Shown: in pieces, positions 32,173 to 38,648 of the stretch
How positions within the stretch are numbered: the stretch's first letter is position 1
How the letters are laid out: each line of letters starts with the position of its first letter
Source: Pseudomonadota bacterium
GTDB lineage: Bacteria; Pseudomonadota; Alphaproteobacteria; Rhizobiales; Xanthobacteraceae
NCBI GenBank assembly: GCA_023404705.1
Contig: JAEYAU010000253.1
Coordinates: 1-64,000 of the forward strand
Length of the DNA: 64,000 bases
Reading direction: 5' to 3'
Notes under the pieces: generated by a model
What the model was told of the DNA's origin: nothing
The model's input: the letters and a program-made list of their open reading frames with translations, nothing else
Database searches by the model: none
Position numbers and translations under genes: made by a program

Positions 32173-32269
32173 GGCGTCACGCGATGTGTTGGCGAGATGA
32201 CAGAAGCATCGACCCAACTCGCGAGTTGATCGAAGGTTGCGCCTCCCACCGGAGCCAGCCACCGCTGAT

Positions 32270-32295
32270 GGAACTATTTTGTGCGCGAGTTCGTT
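32270..32295 (+). promoter_or_regulatory. sigma-EcfG promoter for DUF3309 gene
   Basis: GGAAC (32270-32274), a 17-bp spacer, and CGTT (32292-32295) match the general stress consensus GGAAC-N16/17-CGTT. The predicted transcript starts near 32302 and reaches the small gene at 32433 after a leader of about 130 nt. Confidence 0.7.
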
Positions 32296-32432
32296 TCCCC
32301 GGCGGAATGCCGCAGGGCAAGGATTGTGTGCAGCCCGATGCTCGCCTGTCCGGCTGGATCGCCGATTGATCCGGACGACACAGGATGCCGATCGTCGGAC
32401 GAGAGGCGGGCCGCTTGCGACGGAGGTGAGCC

Positions 32433-32591
32433 ATGACGCTCGGTACTGTGCTGCTGATCGTTCTGATTCTCGTGCTTCTCGGTGTCGTGCCGCGTTGGCC
32501 CTACAGCTCGGGCTGGGGGTACGGCCCGTCGGGCATCGTCGGCGTGGTCCTGGTGATCGTGCTGATCCTGGTGCTGGTCGGACGCGTCTGA
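32433..32591 (+). CDS. DUF3309 small membrane protein
   Basis: A 52-residue protein, MTLGTVLLIVLILVLLGVVP, then RWPYSSGWGYGPSG, then a second hydrophobic helix ending VGRV. Two transmembrane helices with a central WPYSxGWGYGPSG motif define DUF3309, which is widespread in soil proteobacteria and often stress-induced. GGAGGTGA lies 5 nt before the ATG. A sigma-EcfG-type promoter and a strong terminator bracket it, so it is a single-gene stress unit. Function unknown. Confidence 0.9.
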   Translation: MTLGTVLLIVLILVLLGVVPRWPYSSGWGYGPSGIVGVVLVIVLILVLVGRV

Positions 32592-32616
32592 GCCCGACGC
32601 AAGGATGAGGTAAGCA

Positions 32617-32650
32617 AGAGCCCGCCGGTTCGCGCCGGCGGGCTCTTTCG
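32617..32650 (+). terminator. intrinsic terminator after DUF3309 gene
   Basis: A perfect 12-bp stem AGAGCCCGCCGG/CCGGCGGGCTCT with a 6-nt loop (32617-32646) is followed by TTCGTT. It may act from both sides, since the response regulator gene ends at 32678 on the other strand. Confidence 0.85.
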
Positions 32651-32677
32651 TTGTGCGCGGAAGGGGATTGCGCCGTC

Positions 32678-33052
32678 CTACGGCGCCAGCAGCCCGCTCG
32701 CGACCTCCTGCAGCCGCTCGAACTCATACGGCTTCGTGAGCACCACGACCTTCGGCAGGGTGCCGAGCTTGGCATCGAGCCCCGATGCGCCGTATCCGGT
32801 CGCGATGATGATCGGCAGGTCGCCGCGCATGTCGCGCAGCTGCAGTGCCAGCGCGTCGCCGCGGCCGTCGGGCAGCCCAACGTCGATCATCGCAAGGGCG
32901 AAGCCGTTGAGGCCGGCCGACGCGATCTCCAGTGCCGCCTTGGCATTGGCAGCCTCGACGATCGTGTAGCCGAGCTCCTCGAACGCATCGACCGCGAGTG
33001 CGGCGATCAAGGCTTCGTCCTCGACGAGCAGGACTGTGCGTTTGGATGTCAT
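32678..33052 (-). CDS. single-domain response regulator (CheY-like receiver)
   Basis: A 124-residue protein consisting only of a receiver domain: acidic pair in VLLVEDEALIA, phospho-acceptor Asp in ALAMIDVGLPDGRGD, Thr/Gly switch in PIIIATGYG and Lys in VVVLTKPYEF. There is no output domain. Such regulators act as phosphate sinks or relays for HWE kinases and PhyR in alphaproteobacteria. Genomic closeness to the HWE kinase and phyR supports that, but there is no proof of partner. Confidence 0.9.
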   Translation of the reverse strand: MTSKRTVLLVEDEALIAALAVDAFEELGYTIVEAANAKAALEIASAGLNGFALAMIDVGLPDGRGDALALQLRDMRGDLPIIIATGYGASGLDAKLGTLPKVVVLTKPYEFERLQEVASGLLAP

Positions 33053-33135
33053 GCGATCAGGGGAGGGGACTTACAGCCGCGCGCCCGAGGCGTGGCGCGC
33101 GCGGCTGCGTGTCATGGTCGAGACGTCGCGCAGCA

Positions 33136-33693
33136 TCACTGCACAGACGTCGCCAGCGCGAACTGCCGCTCCTCGGGCGCCTGCGAGACGCAGCGTCCCG
33201 CCATCTTCGGCGCCTTCGGATCCGCATAGGGGCTGAACGGAGACTCGCAGCCAACCGGCAGCTCGGCGTCGCGCCGCGTCGGCGTGTCGACCGTGACGGG
33301 CGCGGTGCCGCTCGTCCCGTTCTCGCGTACCGTCACCGCGGGCAGCTCGATGTCCCGGGCCGTGACCGTCGCATTGCTGAGTGGGTTGGTGCGGAACAGC
33401 TCGCGGCCCTCCGCATCGCGATAGATGATGGTGACGTCCTGCACGCCGACGATCTCGATGGTCGAGATGCGCTTTCCATCCTTGCGCGCCGGCCGCGCCA
33501 AGCGGTCGCCCTTGCGTTCACGGTTCACGACCGGCACGGCCTCGGCCTGATCGGCCTGGGCCGTGTCGATGCTCGGCCAGCGCAAGACCGGCTCGACGGG
33601 CAGCAACATCCCGACCGCGACGGAGCACGCCGCGAGTGCGGCGACCGGCACGCCACGCAGCACCTGCGAAGGATCGCGAAGCATCGGAGTCAT
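33136..33693 (-). CDS. membrane-anchored or exported protein of unknown function
   Basis: A 185-residue protein with one hydrophobic segment (VPVAALAACSVAVGMLLPV, about residues 15-33). A basic linker (NRERKGDRLARPARKDGKR) and a beta-rich domain (ISTIEIVGVQDVTIIYRDAEGRELFRTNPLSNATVTARDIELPAV) follow, with two C-terminal cysteines. I do not recognise a named family. Its promoter matches the EcfG consensus, so it belongs to the stress regulon. ATG 33693 or 33684 could be the start. Confidence 0.75.
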   Translation of the reverse strand: MTPMLRDPSQVLRGVPVAALAACSVAVGMLLPVEPVLRWPSIDTAQADQAEAVPVVNRERKGDRLARPARKDGKRISTIEIVGVQDVTIIYRDAEGRELFRTNPLSNATVTARDIELPAVTVRENGTSGTAPVTVDTPTRRDAELPVGCESPFSPYADPKAPKMAGRCVSQAPEERQFALATSVQ

Positions 33694-33763
33694 CCTGGAT
33701 GTGGTTTCGGGCCCGCGGGGCCGCGCGTCCGAGTCGATAGCCCTCGACCACCGACAAGAAGGA

Positions 33764-33789
33764 AACGTTCCTCCCGAAGGTGCGGTTCC
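33764..33789 (-). promoter_or_regulatory. sigma-EcfG promoter for the gene at 33136-33693
   Basis: On the minus strand GGAAC (33789-33785), a 17-bp spacer and CGTT (33767-33764) fit the general stress consensus. It lies 71 bp before the ATG at 33693. Confidence 0.7.
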
Positions 33790-33837
33790 AAACGCGCCGA
33801 AATGTCGCCGCGCGGCACGCTTCTCGCGCGAGACTCA

Positions 33838-33862
33838 GGAACCATTCCATCAAGCGCGCATT
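33838..33862 (+). promoter_or_regulatory. weak sigma-EcfG-like promoter before the candidate small RNA
   Basis: GGAAC (33838-33842), 16 bp, then CATT (33859-33862). The -35 is perfect; the -10 deviates at one base from CGTT. It would start a transcript near 33869. Confidence 0.35.
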
Positions 33863-33868
33863 GTCGTG

Positions 33869-33955
33869 GCAGCCGGCCGCCCGTTCTTCCCCTCCCCGTG
33901 CTTGGCCGGTCTCGGGCGTAGCCGACGCGGTGGTCGGCTACGCCCTTGTTTTTTG
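33869..33955 (+). ncRNA. candidate small RNA with anti-Shine-Dalgarno loop
   Basis: No credible protein lies between 33694 and 34039, yet a perfect 13-bp terminator (33914-33926 with 33933-33945, followed by TTGTTTTTTG) stands on the plus strand. Before it CCGGCC (33873-33878) pairs with GGCCGG (33904-33909), and the 25-nt loop holds CTTCCCCTCCCC, complementary to ribosome-binding sites. This two-hairpin layout resembles alphaproteobacterial anti-SD sRNAs (the alpha-r15/cuckoo class carry CCUCCUCCC in loops). The 5' end is inferred from the EcfG-like promoter. The terminator is certain to the eye; the RNA is a prediction. Confidence 0.5.
33914..33955 (+). terminator. strong intrinsic terminator without an upstream gene
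   Basis: GGGCGTAGCCGAC and GTCGGCTACGCCC form a 13-bp perfect stem around a 6-nt loop, followed by TTGTTTTTT. No plus-strand gene ends here, which led to the small-RNA call. Confidence 0.85.
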
Positions 33956-33978
33956 CGGGGCTGACCTCACGCGCCGCC

Positions 33979-34003
33979 GGAACTCGCTGCGGCGCAGTCG
34001 GTT
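33979..34003 (+). promoter_or_regulatory. sigma-EcfG-like promoter for csbD
   Basis: GGAAC (33979-33983), 16-bp spacer, GGTT (34000-34003). The -10 differs at its first base from CGTT. Start of csbD is 37 bp downstream. CsbD-family genes are frequent members of the EcfG regulon. Confidence 0.5.
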
Positions 34004-34039
34004 ATCTCATCACTCGACAAACCGGAAGGAGAGACTGCG

Positions 34040-34240
34040 ATGAACTGGGATCGCGTCGAAGGCAATTGGAAGCAGTTCAAAGGCCAGGTGCAGCAGAAGT
34101 GGGGCAAGCTCACGGACGACGACATGAACCTGGTCGAAGGCAAACGCACCGAGCTCGCTGGCCGTCTGCAGGAGCGTTATGGACTCGCGAAGGACGAGGC
34201 CGAGCGCGAGATCGACAACTGGCTGAAGGCGTCGCACTGA
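34040..34240 (+). CDS. csbD: CsbD family stress protein
   Basis: A 66-residue hydrophilic protein: MNWDRVEGNWKQFKGQVQQK, WGKLTDDDMNLVEGKRTELAGRL, QERYGLAKDEAEREIDNWL. This is the full CsbD pattern, with its four-helix amphipathic layout. CsbD proteins are abundant under general stress; their mechanism is not known. GGAAGGAGA precedes ATG by 8 nt. It has its own promoter-like site and terminator. Confidence 0.95.
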   Translation: MNWDRVEGNWKQFKGQVQQKWGKLTDDDMNLVEGKRTELAGRLQERYGLAKDEAEREIDNWLKASH

Positions 34241-34284
34241 CGAGTCGGCGCCACGGGCGCTCCGCATCAATCCGATTTGAATCG

Positions 34285-34319
34285 AAAGGGGTGAGGGAAT
34301 GTCCCTCACCCCTTTTGTT
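34285..34319 (+). terminator. intrinsic terminator after csbD
   Basis: AAAGGGGTGAGGGA pairs with TCCCTCACCCCTTT around a 3-nt loop (34285-34315), followed by TGTTTT. The stem is nearly symmetrical, with A- and T-rich flanks, so it can also stop phyR transcription, which ends at 34342 on the other strand. Confidence 0.85.
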
Positions 34320-34341
34320 TTCCTGCGAATTGCTTCGGCGG

Positions 34342-35145
34342 TCAGCTGGCGCGCCGCTCGCGCCGCCGCGCATTGCGCGCGAAGAACAGCGCCTGGCTGG
34401 CGATCGCCGACACCATGGCGGGCTGGAACGGCTTGGCGAGCAGGAAGGCCGGCTCCGGTCGCTCGCCCGTGAGGAAGCGCTCCGGATAGGCCGTGATGAA
34501 GATCACCGGCACCTCGAAGGTGCGCAGGAGATCGTTCACGGCGTCGAGACCCGAACTGCCGTCGGCGAGCTGAATGTCGGCGAGGATCAGGCCCGGCTTC
34601 TTGGTCTTGGTCAGCGCCAGCGCCTCGCTGTGGGTGCGCGCGACGCCGAGGACGCGATGGCCGAGGCTCTCGACCAGGGTCTCCAGATCCATGGCGATGA
34701 AGGTCTCGTCCTCGATGATCAGGACGTCGGTCGCGATCTCCGAAGCGAGCTCACGGCCCGACTCCTCGACCAGCGAGCGAAGCGTCGGCACGTCCACATC
34801 CAGGACGCGCGCCGCGTCGTCTTCCGAGAAGCCCTCGAGCGCGACGAGCAGGAACGCTTGGCGCGGCCGCGGCGTGATGCTGGCGAGCTTCTGCTCGGCC
34901 GGCAGGCTGGCGTCCGCCATGACGGGGGTGGACCCGTTGATTGGGACAGAATTCCAAATCTTCGTGAAGGCCCGATAGAGGGCGACCCGGGGGCCGCGAC
35001 CATCGGTCATCACCGTGGGGTCCTGGATCAGCGCCTCGAGGGTGGCCGTGACATAAGTATCCCCGGAGGTCTGACTCCCGGTCAGGGCTCGCGCATAACG
35101 CCTCAAAAACGGCAAATGCTGAGCGACAGCTTCAGATTTCGGCAC
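34342..35145 (-). CDS. phyR: general stress response anti-anti-sigma regulator PhyR
   Basis: A 267-residue two-domain protein: an EcfG-like sigma domain (residues 1 to about 135, VAQHLPFLRRYARALTGSQ) and a receiver domain (about 140-260) with phospho-acceptor Asp190 (ILADIQLADG) and Lys238. When phosphorylated, PhyR binds NepR and frees EcfG. GTG 35145 preceded by GGAGGG gives the conserved N-terminus; a TTG at 35184 would add an unrelated 13 residues. It is divergent from nepR-ecfG, and both directions have sigma-EcfG promoters. Confidence 0.96.
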   Translation of the reverse strand: MPKSEAVAQHLPFLRRYARALTGSQTSGDTYVTATLEALIQDPTVMTDGRGPRVALYRAFTKIWNSVPINGSTPVMADASLPAEQKLASITPRPRQAFLLVALEGFSEDDAARVLDVDVPTLRSLVEESGRELASEIATDVLIIEDETFIAMDLETLVESLGHRVLGVARTHSEALALTKTKKPGLILADIQLADGSSGLDAVNDLLRTFEVPVIFITAYPERFLTGERPEPAFLLAKPFQPAMVSAIASQALFFARNARRRERRAS

Positions 35146-35182
35146 AAATCCCTCCACGTGTTCCCGTAATCTACCGCGGTCC

Positions 35183-35207
35183 AACGTCGGTCGGTAAAAA
35201 AAGTTCC
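35183..35207 (-). promoter_or_regulatory. sigma-EcfG promoter of phyR
   Basis: Minus strand GGAAC (35207-35203), 16-bp spacer, CGTT (35186-35183): a perfect match. It lies 38 bp before the GTG start and gives positive feedback on phyR. Confidence 0.85.
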
Positions 35208-35217
35208 CTTCCGGAGC

Positions 35218-35242
35218 GGAACAAGCGGTGTTCCATTGCGTT
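35218..35242 (+). promoter_or_regulatory. sigma-EcfG promoter of nepR-ecfG
   Basis: GGAAC (35218-35222), 16-bp spacer, CGTT (35239-35242): a perfect consensus, 86 bp before nepR. It stands back to back with the phyR promoter, only 10 bp apart. Confidence 0.88.
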
Positions 35243-35327
35243 GTCAGGGGATCGATGCGGAGGGGGGCCGACGCGTCGGGACGTGATATTCAGGTTTTGA
35301 ACGGTGTTCTGAGGTGGGGGGCGGCGC

Positions 35328-35549
35328 ATGAGTGAACGTAAAACAGATAGGCCCGGAACCGCTATGCCAACGCAGACCGACGTAATGCCACGCAGAAGTG
35401 GAGCCCGACTGGGCCGGGAGGTCCAGATCAAGATCGGTCAGCAGCTCCGGGCCATGTATGACGACGTCGTCAAGCAAGGTGTCCCGGACCGCTTCTCCGA
35501 TCTGCTCCAACAGATCGACAAGCGGGATGACAAGGGGTCATCCGAATGA
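35328..35549 (+). CDS. nepR: anti-sigma factor NepR
   Basis: A 73-residue protein whose second half (REVQIKIGQQLRAMYDDVVK then QGVPDRFSDLLQQID) is the NepR helix pair that clamps EcfG or PhyR. The N-terminus is polar and disordered, as usual. GGGGGGCGGCGC precedes ATG. The stop overlaps the ecfG start by 4 bp (ATGA), giving coupled anti-sigma and sigma synthesis. Confidence 0.95.
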   Translation: MSERKTDRPGTAMPTQTDVMPRRSGARLGREVQIKIGQQLRAMYDDVVKQGVPDRFSDLLQQIDKRDDKGSSE

Positions 35550-36097
35550 CGCTGGCGCCCAACACCCGTGACGAAATTCTCGCCGCCGTGCCGAGTCTGC
35601 GCGCGTTCGCGATCTCGCTGTGCGGTAATGTCGATCGTGCCGACGATCTCGTGCAGGAGACGCTTCTGCGCGCGCTGGCGAACATCGACTCGTTCCAGCC
35701 CGGCACCAACATGTCGGCCTGGCTCTTCACCATCCTGAGAAACTTCTTCAGGTCCGAGTACCGCAAGCGGCGGCGCGAGGTGGAGGACAACGACGGCACC
35801 TATGCCGAGACGTTGAAGTCCCACCCCGAGCAGAGCAGCCGCGTGGAGTTCACGGAATTCAAGACGGCACTTGGCAAGCTGCCGCCGGACCAGCGCGAGG
35901 CGCTGATCCTGGTCGGCGCCTCCGGCTTCTCCTACGAGGAGGCGGCCGCGATCTGCGAATGCGCGGTGGGCACCATCAAGAGCCGCGTCAACCGCGCGCG
36001 CACGCGTCTCGCCGAGCTGCTGGCGATCGAGAGCGCCGACGACTTCGGTCCCGATCACACCACGCGCGCCATCCTGAGCGCCGGTGGCCGCCGCTGA
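35546..36097 (+). CDS. ecfG: ECF15 sigma factor EcfG
   Basis: A 183-residue ECF sigma factor. Region 2 includes CGNVDRADDLVQETLLRAL and MSAWLFTILRNFFRSEYRKRRRE; region 4 includes LGKLPPDQREALILVGASGFSYEEAA and GTIKSRVNRARTRL. This is the master sigma of the alphaproteobacterial general stress response and recognises GGAAC-N16/17-CGTT, which occurs repeatedly around this locus. It is translationally coupled to nepR and followed by a terminator. Confidence 0.96.
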   Translation: MTLAPNTRDEILAAVPSLRAFAISLCGNVDRADDLVQETLLRALANIDSFQPGTNMSAWLFTILRNFFRSEYRKRRREVEDNDGTYAETLKSHPEQSSRVEFTEFKTALGKLPPDQREALILVGASGFSYEEAAAICECAVGTIKSRVNRARTRLAELLAIESADDFGPDHTTRAILSAGGRR

Positions 36098-36145
36098 GCG
36101 GCCCCGCGCAAGCCCTGATCTACGTCTGAGCAATTCACACAACTG

Positions 36146-36186
36146 AAAATCCCGCGTGGTCCATGAACCAGGCGGGATTTTTCTTT
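36146..36186 (+). terminator. intrinsic terminator of nepR-ecfG
   Basis: AAAATCCCGC pairs with GCGGGATTTTT around a 16-nt loop and runs into TTCTTTT. On the other strand it could also end the DUF1328 gene. Confidence 0.85.
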
Positions 36187-36231
36187 TCCCTCCTGCGCGC
36201 GCCCCAGGGCTCGCGCGCGAGGGGCCGATCG

Positions 36232-36408
36232 TTAAAGCCCCGGTGACCGACGGCGCACCAAGCCGATGATCGCCGACACCAGAAACAGCGCGATCGCTAC
36301 GAAGAAGATGATCTTGGCGGCTTCCATCGCGACGCCGGCAACCCCGCCGAAGCCGAGCACGGCAGCGATCAGCGCGACCACCAGGAAAGTCAGAGCCCAA
36401 CCGAGCAT
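36232..36408 (-). CDS. DUF1328 small membrane protein
   Basis: A 58-residue protein, MLGWALTFLVVALIAAVLGF then GGVAGVAMEAAKIIFFVAIA and LFLVSAIIGLVRRRSPGL. Two transmembrane helices and the GFGGVAG...AKIIFFVAIALFLVS pattern define DUF1328 (YtjA-like). GAGGTGA lies 5 nt before ATG 36408. A perfect sigma-EcfG site 50 bp upstream places it in the stress regulon. Function unknown; homologues are often sigma-S or EcfG dependent. Confidence 0.92.
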   Translation of the reverse strand: MLGWALTFLVVALIAAVLGFGGVAGVAMEAAKIIFFVAIALFLVSAIIGLVRRRSPGL

Positions 36409-36457
36409 GGGTCACCTCTTGTTCTGCTAAGCGGCAGTCGCCGCCTCGTGCGGAAAA

Positions 36458-36482
36458 AACGAACAAGCGCTGCGAATGTTCC
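36458..36482 (-). promoter_or_regulatory. sigma-EcfG promoter of DUF1328 gene
   Basis: Minus strand GGAAC (36482-36478), 16-bp spacer, CGTT (36461-36458): a perfect match 50 bp before the ATG. Confidence 0.82.
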
Positions 36483-36590
36483 ATCATGTGGTGATGCGGC
36501 ACCGCCGACGGAACGCTTCGACTTGGCGCGCGATTGGAGTCGACGAGACGACGCGCACGTCCAGCGGCATTGCCTAACCGGGAGCTAACC

Positions 36591-37106
36591 ATGGCATCCA
36601 AGCGTCGAGCACATGCGGGTCGCGGCCATGCCAAGAAGCAATCTGCCGCCAAGAGGCAGCATCCCGCCTTGCGTGAGATGCGCGGGCCACGCACTCGCGC
36701 GCCTCACACCTTGCACGACCTCTTCGCGCGTTTCGCGACCGCCACCTCGAATCTCGCGGGCAAGCCGATTGCCTTCTTGATCGCGGTGACGGCCGTCGTG
36801 CTCTGGGCCGCGAGCGGGCCGCTGTTCGGCTTCAGCGACACCTGGCAGCTCGTCATCAACACGTCGACGACGATCATCACTTTTCTCATGGTCTTCCTCA
36901 TCCAGCACACGCAGAATCGCGACACGCTCGCCGCGCAGCTCAAGCTCGGCGAGATCATCTTCGTGCTGCAGGATGCCGAGAATCGTCTCGCCACCGCCGA
37001 GGATCTCTCGGACGAGGATCTCGAGGATCTGCACGAGACCTTCCGCCAGCGCGCCGATCAGGCGCTGGATACGCTGAATCAGCGCCGCGCCGGCAAGGCC
37101 GCATAG
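36591..37106 (+). CDS. low-affinity iron permease family membrane protein
   Basis: A 171-residue protein: a basic N-terminus (about 30 residues, many Lys/Arg/His), a conserved LHDLFARFATATSNLAGKPIAFLIA entry, then two membrane helices (GKPIAFLIAVTAVVLWAASGPLF and NTSTTIITFLMVFLIQHTQNRDT). A cytoplasmic helix (QLKLGEIIFVLQDAENRLATAEDLSDEDLEDL) follows. This matches the bacterial half-size homologues of fungal Fet4. Iron transport by the bacterial members is unproven. ATG 36591 has GGGAG upstream. Near the stress genes but without a perfect EcfG promoter. Confidence 0.85.
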   Translation: MASKRRAHAGRGHAKKQSAAKRQHPALREMRGPRTRAPHTLHDLFARFATATSNLAGKPIAFLIAVTAVVLWAASGPLFGFSDTWQLVINTSTTIITFLMVFLIQHTQNRDTLAAQLKLGEIIFVLQDAENRLATAEDLSDEDLEDLHETFRQRADQALDTLNQRRAGKAA

Positions 37107-37149
37107 CTTGCGCACACTCGGTGCGCCGGAGGGCGTCGCCTGCCGCGCT

Positions 37150-37260
37150 GTAGGGCGCAATAGGCGCGCAGCGCCGTATTGCGCCGAATGCTTCACCGCG
37201 CACTCAGAACCAGGTGTAAGGTTGACGGCGCAATACGCGCTTCGCGCTATTGCGCCCTAC
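37150..37260. repeat. compound palindromic intergenic element
   Basis: The 111-bp element is bounded by GTAGGGCGCAATA and its inverse TATTGCGCCCTAC. Each end also forms its own hairpin: GGCGCAATA/TATTGCGCC at 37154-37185 and again at 37227-37256. It lies between the iron-permease-like gene and the 3' end of the monooxygenase gene, and looks like a REP/BIME-type mobile or stabilising element. Confidence 0.75.
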
Positions 37261-37262
37261 AT

Positions 37263-38495
37263 TCAGCGTGTCTCACTCAGCGCGAAGCCGGCGATGCGCT
37301 TGTAGTTCTCGGACAACGCGCGCAGCTCGTCCTGCGTGATGTAGTCGTCGAGATTCTCGAATGGCCGGTCGCCGACCAGCTCTTCCACCTTGATGTTGAT
37401 GAAGTCCGGCGGGTGCTCGCGATTGGTGCGCACGATGCGCGCCGTCGTCTCGCGCCGCGCGGCCTCATAGGCCTTCAGCGCCGCCGCTACATCGTTCTCG
37501 GCCTCCAGGCTGTCCGCCAGCGTGCGCGCATCGATCGCGCCCTGCGCGGCGCCGTTCGAGCCGCGCGGATACATCGGATGCGCGGCGTCGCCCGCGAGCG
37601 TCACCCGGCCGAAGCTCCATTGGGCGACCGGATCCTTGTCGACCATGGGATATTCCAGCACGAACTCCGCATTGCGGATCATCTCGGCCACGTCGAGCCA
37701 GTCGAAGCGCCAGCTCTCGTAGATCGGCAGGAAGTCCGTCAGCTTGCCCGGCTTGTTCCAGTCGTTCTTCTCGACCGTCTCGTGCTTGATCTCGGCCATC
37801 CAGTTGATGAGCTGGTTTCCGTTCTCATCCACGTCATCGATGATCGGATAGACCACGATCTTGCCCGTCAGGATCGAGCCGATCCGCATATAGGTTCGGC
37901 CGCCCAGGATCGGCTTGCGCCGTGTGACGCCGCGCCACGTGTTGATGCCCGAGAAGGCGACATCGTCCCGCGGATAGAGCTGCTTGCGGATGACCGAGTT
38001 GATGCCGTCACAGGCGATCGCCGCGGCCGCGCGCACCGGCGCGACGGGCGTGCCCGAGGTCGTGTCGGTGAAGCGAATCGTCACGCCGTCCGCATCCTGC
38101 TCGAAGCCGATGCAGGTGCGATCTGTCACGATCCGCTCCGGCTCCAGCTCGGCCAGCGCCGCGCGATACAAAATCACATGCAGCTTGCCGCGATGAATGC
38201 CGACCTCCGGATGCGGATAGCCGGCCCGCTTGCCGCGCGGCTCGCGATAGATGAGCTGGCCGAAGCGGTTGAAGAAGCAGCTCTCGGCGTTCTCGATGCC
38301 GGCCGCGAGCAGGGCATCGCCGATGCCGAGCGCCGTGAACTCGCGCATCGCATGCGGCAGCAGCGTGATGCCGACCCCGAGCTCCTTTATCTCGCTGGCG
38401 CGCTCGTAGACCCGGCACGCGATCCCGCGCCGGTTCAGGTTGAGCGCCAGCGCCAGGCCCGTGATGCCGCCGCCGATGATCGCGATCTCACGCAA
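37263..38495 (-). CDS. FAD-dependent monooxygenase (salicylate hydroxylase-like)
   Basis: A 410-residue class A flavoprotein hydroxylase. The FAD dinucleotide motif GGGITGLALALNL is at the start, then YERASEIKELGVGITLLPHAM; the DG motif ACDGINSVIR is near residue 165 and the second FAD motif VTLAGDAAHPMYPRGSNGAAQ near 305. It would use NAD(P)H and O2 to hydroxylate an aromatic or similar substrate. It is monocistronic here with no catabolic partners, so the substrate cannot be named. It ends right at the palindromic element. Confidence 0.9.
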   Translation of the reverse strand: MREIAIIGGGITGLALALNLNRRGIACRVYERASEIKELGVGITLLPHAMREFTALGIGDALLAAGIENAESCFFNRFGQLIYREPRGKRAGYPHPEVGIHRGKLHVILYRAALAELEPERIVTDRTCIGFEQDADGVTIRFTDTTSGTPVAPVRAAAAIACDGINSVIRKQLYPRDDVAFSGINTWRGVTRRKPILGGRTYMRIGSILTGKIVVYPIIDDVDENGNQLINWMAEIKHETVEKNDWNKPGKLTDFLPIYESWRFDWLDVAEMIRNAEFVLEYPMVDKDPVAQWSFGRVTLAGDAAHPMYPRGSNGAAQGAIDARTLADSLEAENDVAAALKAYEAARRETTARIVRTNREHPPDFINIKVEELVGDRPFENLDDYITQDELRALSENYKRIAGFALSETR

Positions 38496-38648
38496 CGCTT
38501 TGCTCCTCCATCCGACAGGGGGCGGACGCTAGCACAGACCGGCGGTGTTGCGTCGCGGTAGCTGGGGACGGCCCGCGCTGCCGCCTTGACCCAGGTGGAG
38601 CGCCGCACCCAAGCTTTGACGGGTCCCGGGACGCGAAGGAGGGGTGCC

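Noticed and set aside
36497..36591. GGAAC followed by CGAT or GATT upstream of the iron-permease-like gene, as a sigma-EcfG promoter.
   Set aside because: The -35 fits but the -10 has no GTT at either spacing, so the match is too weak to list.
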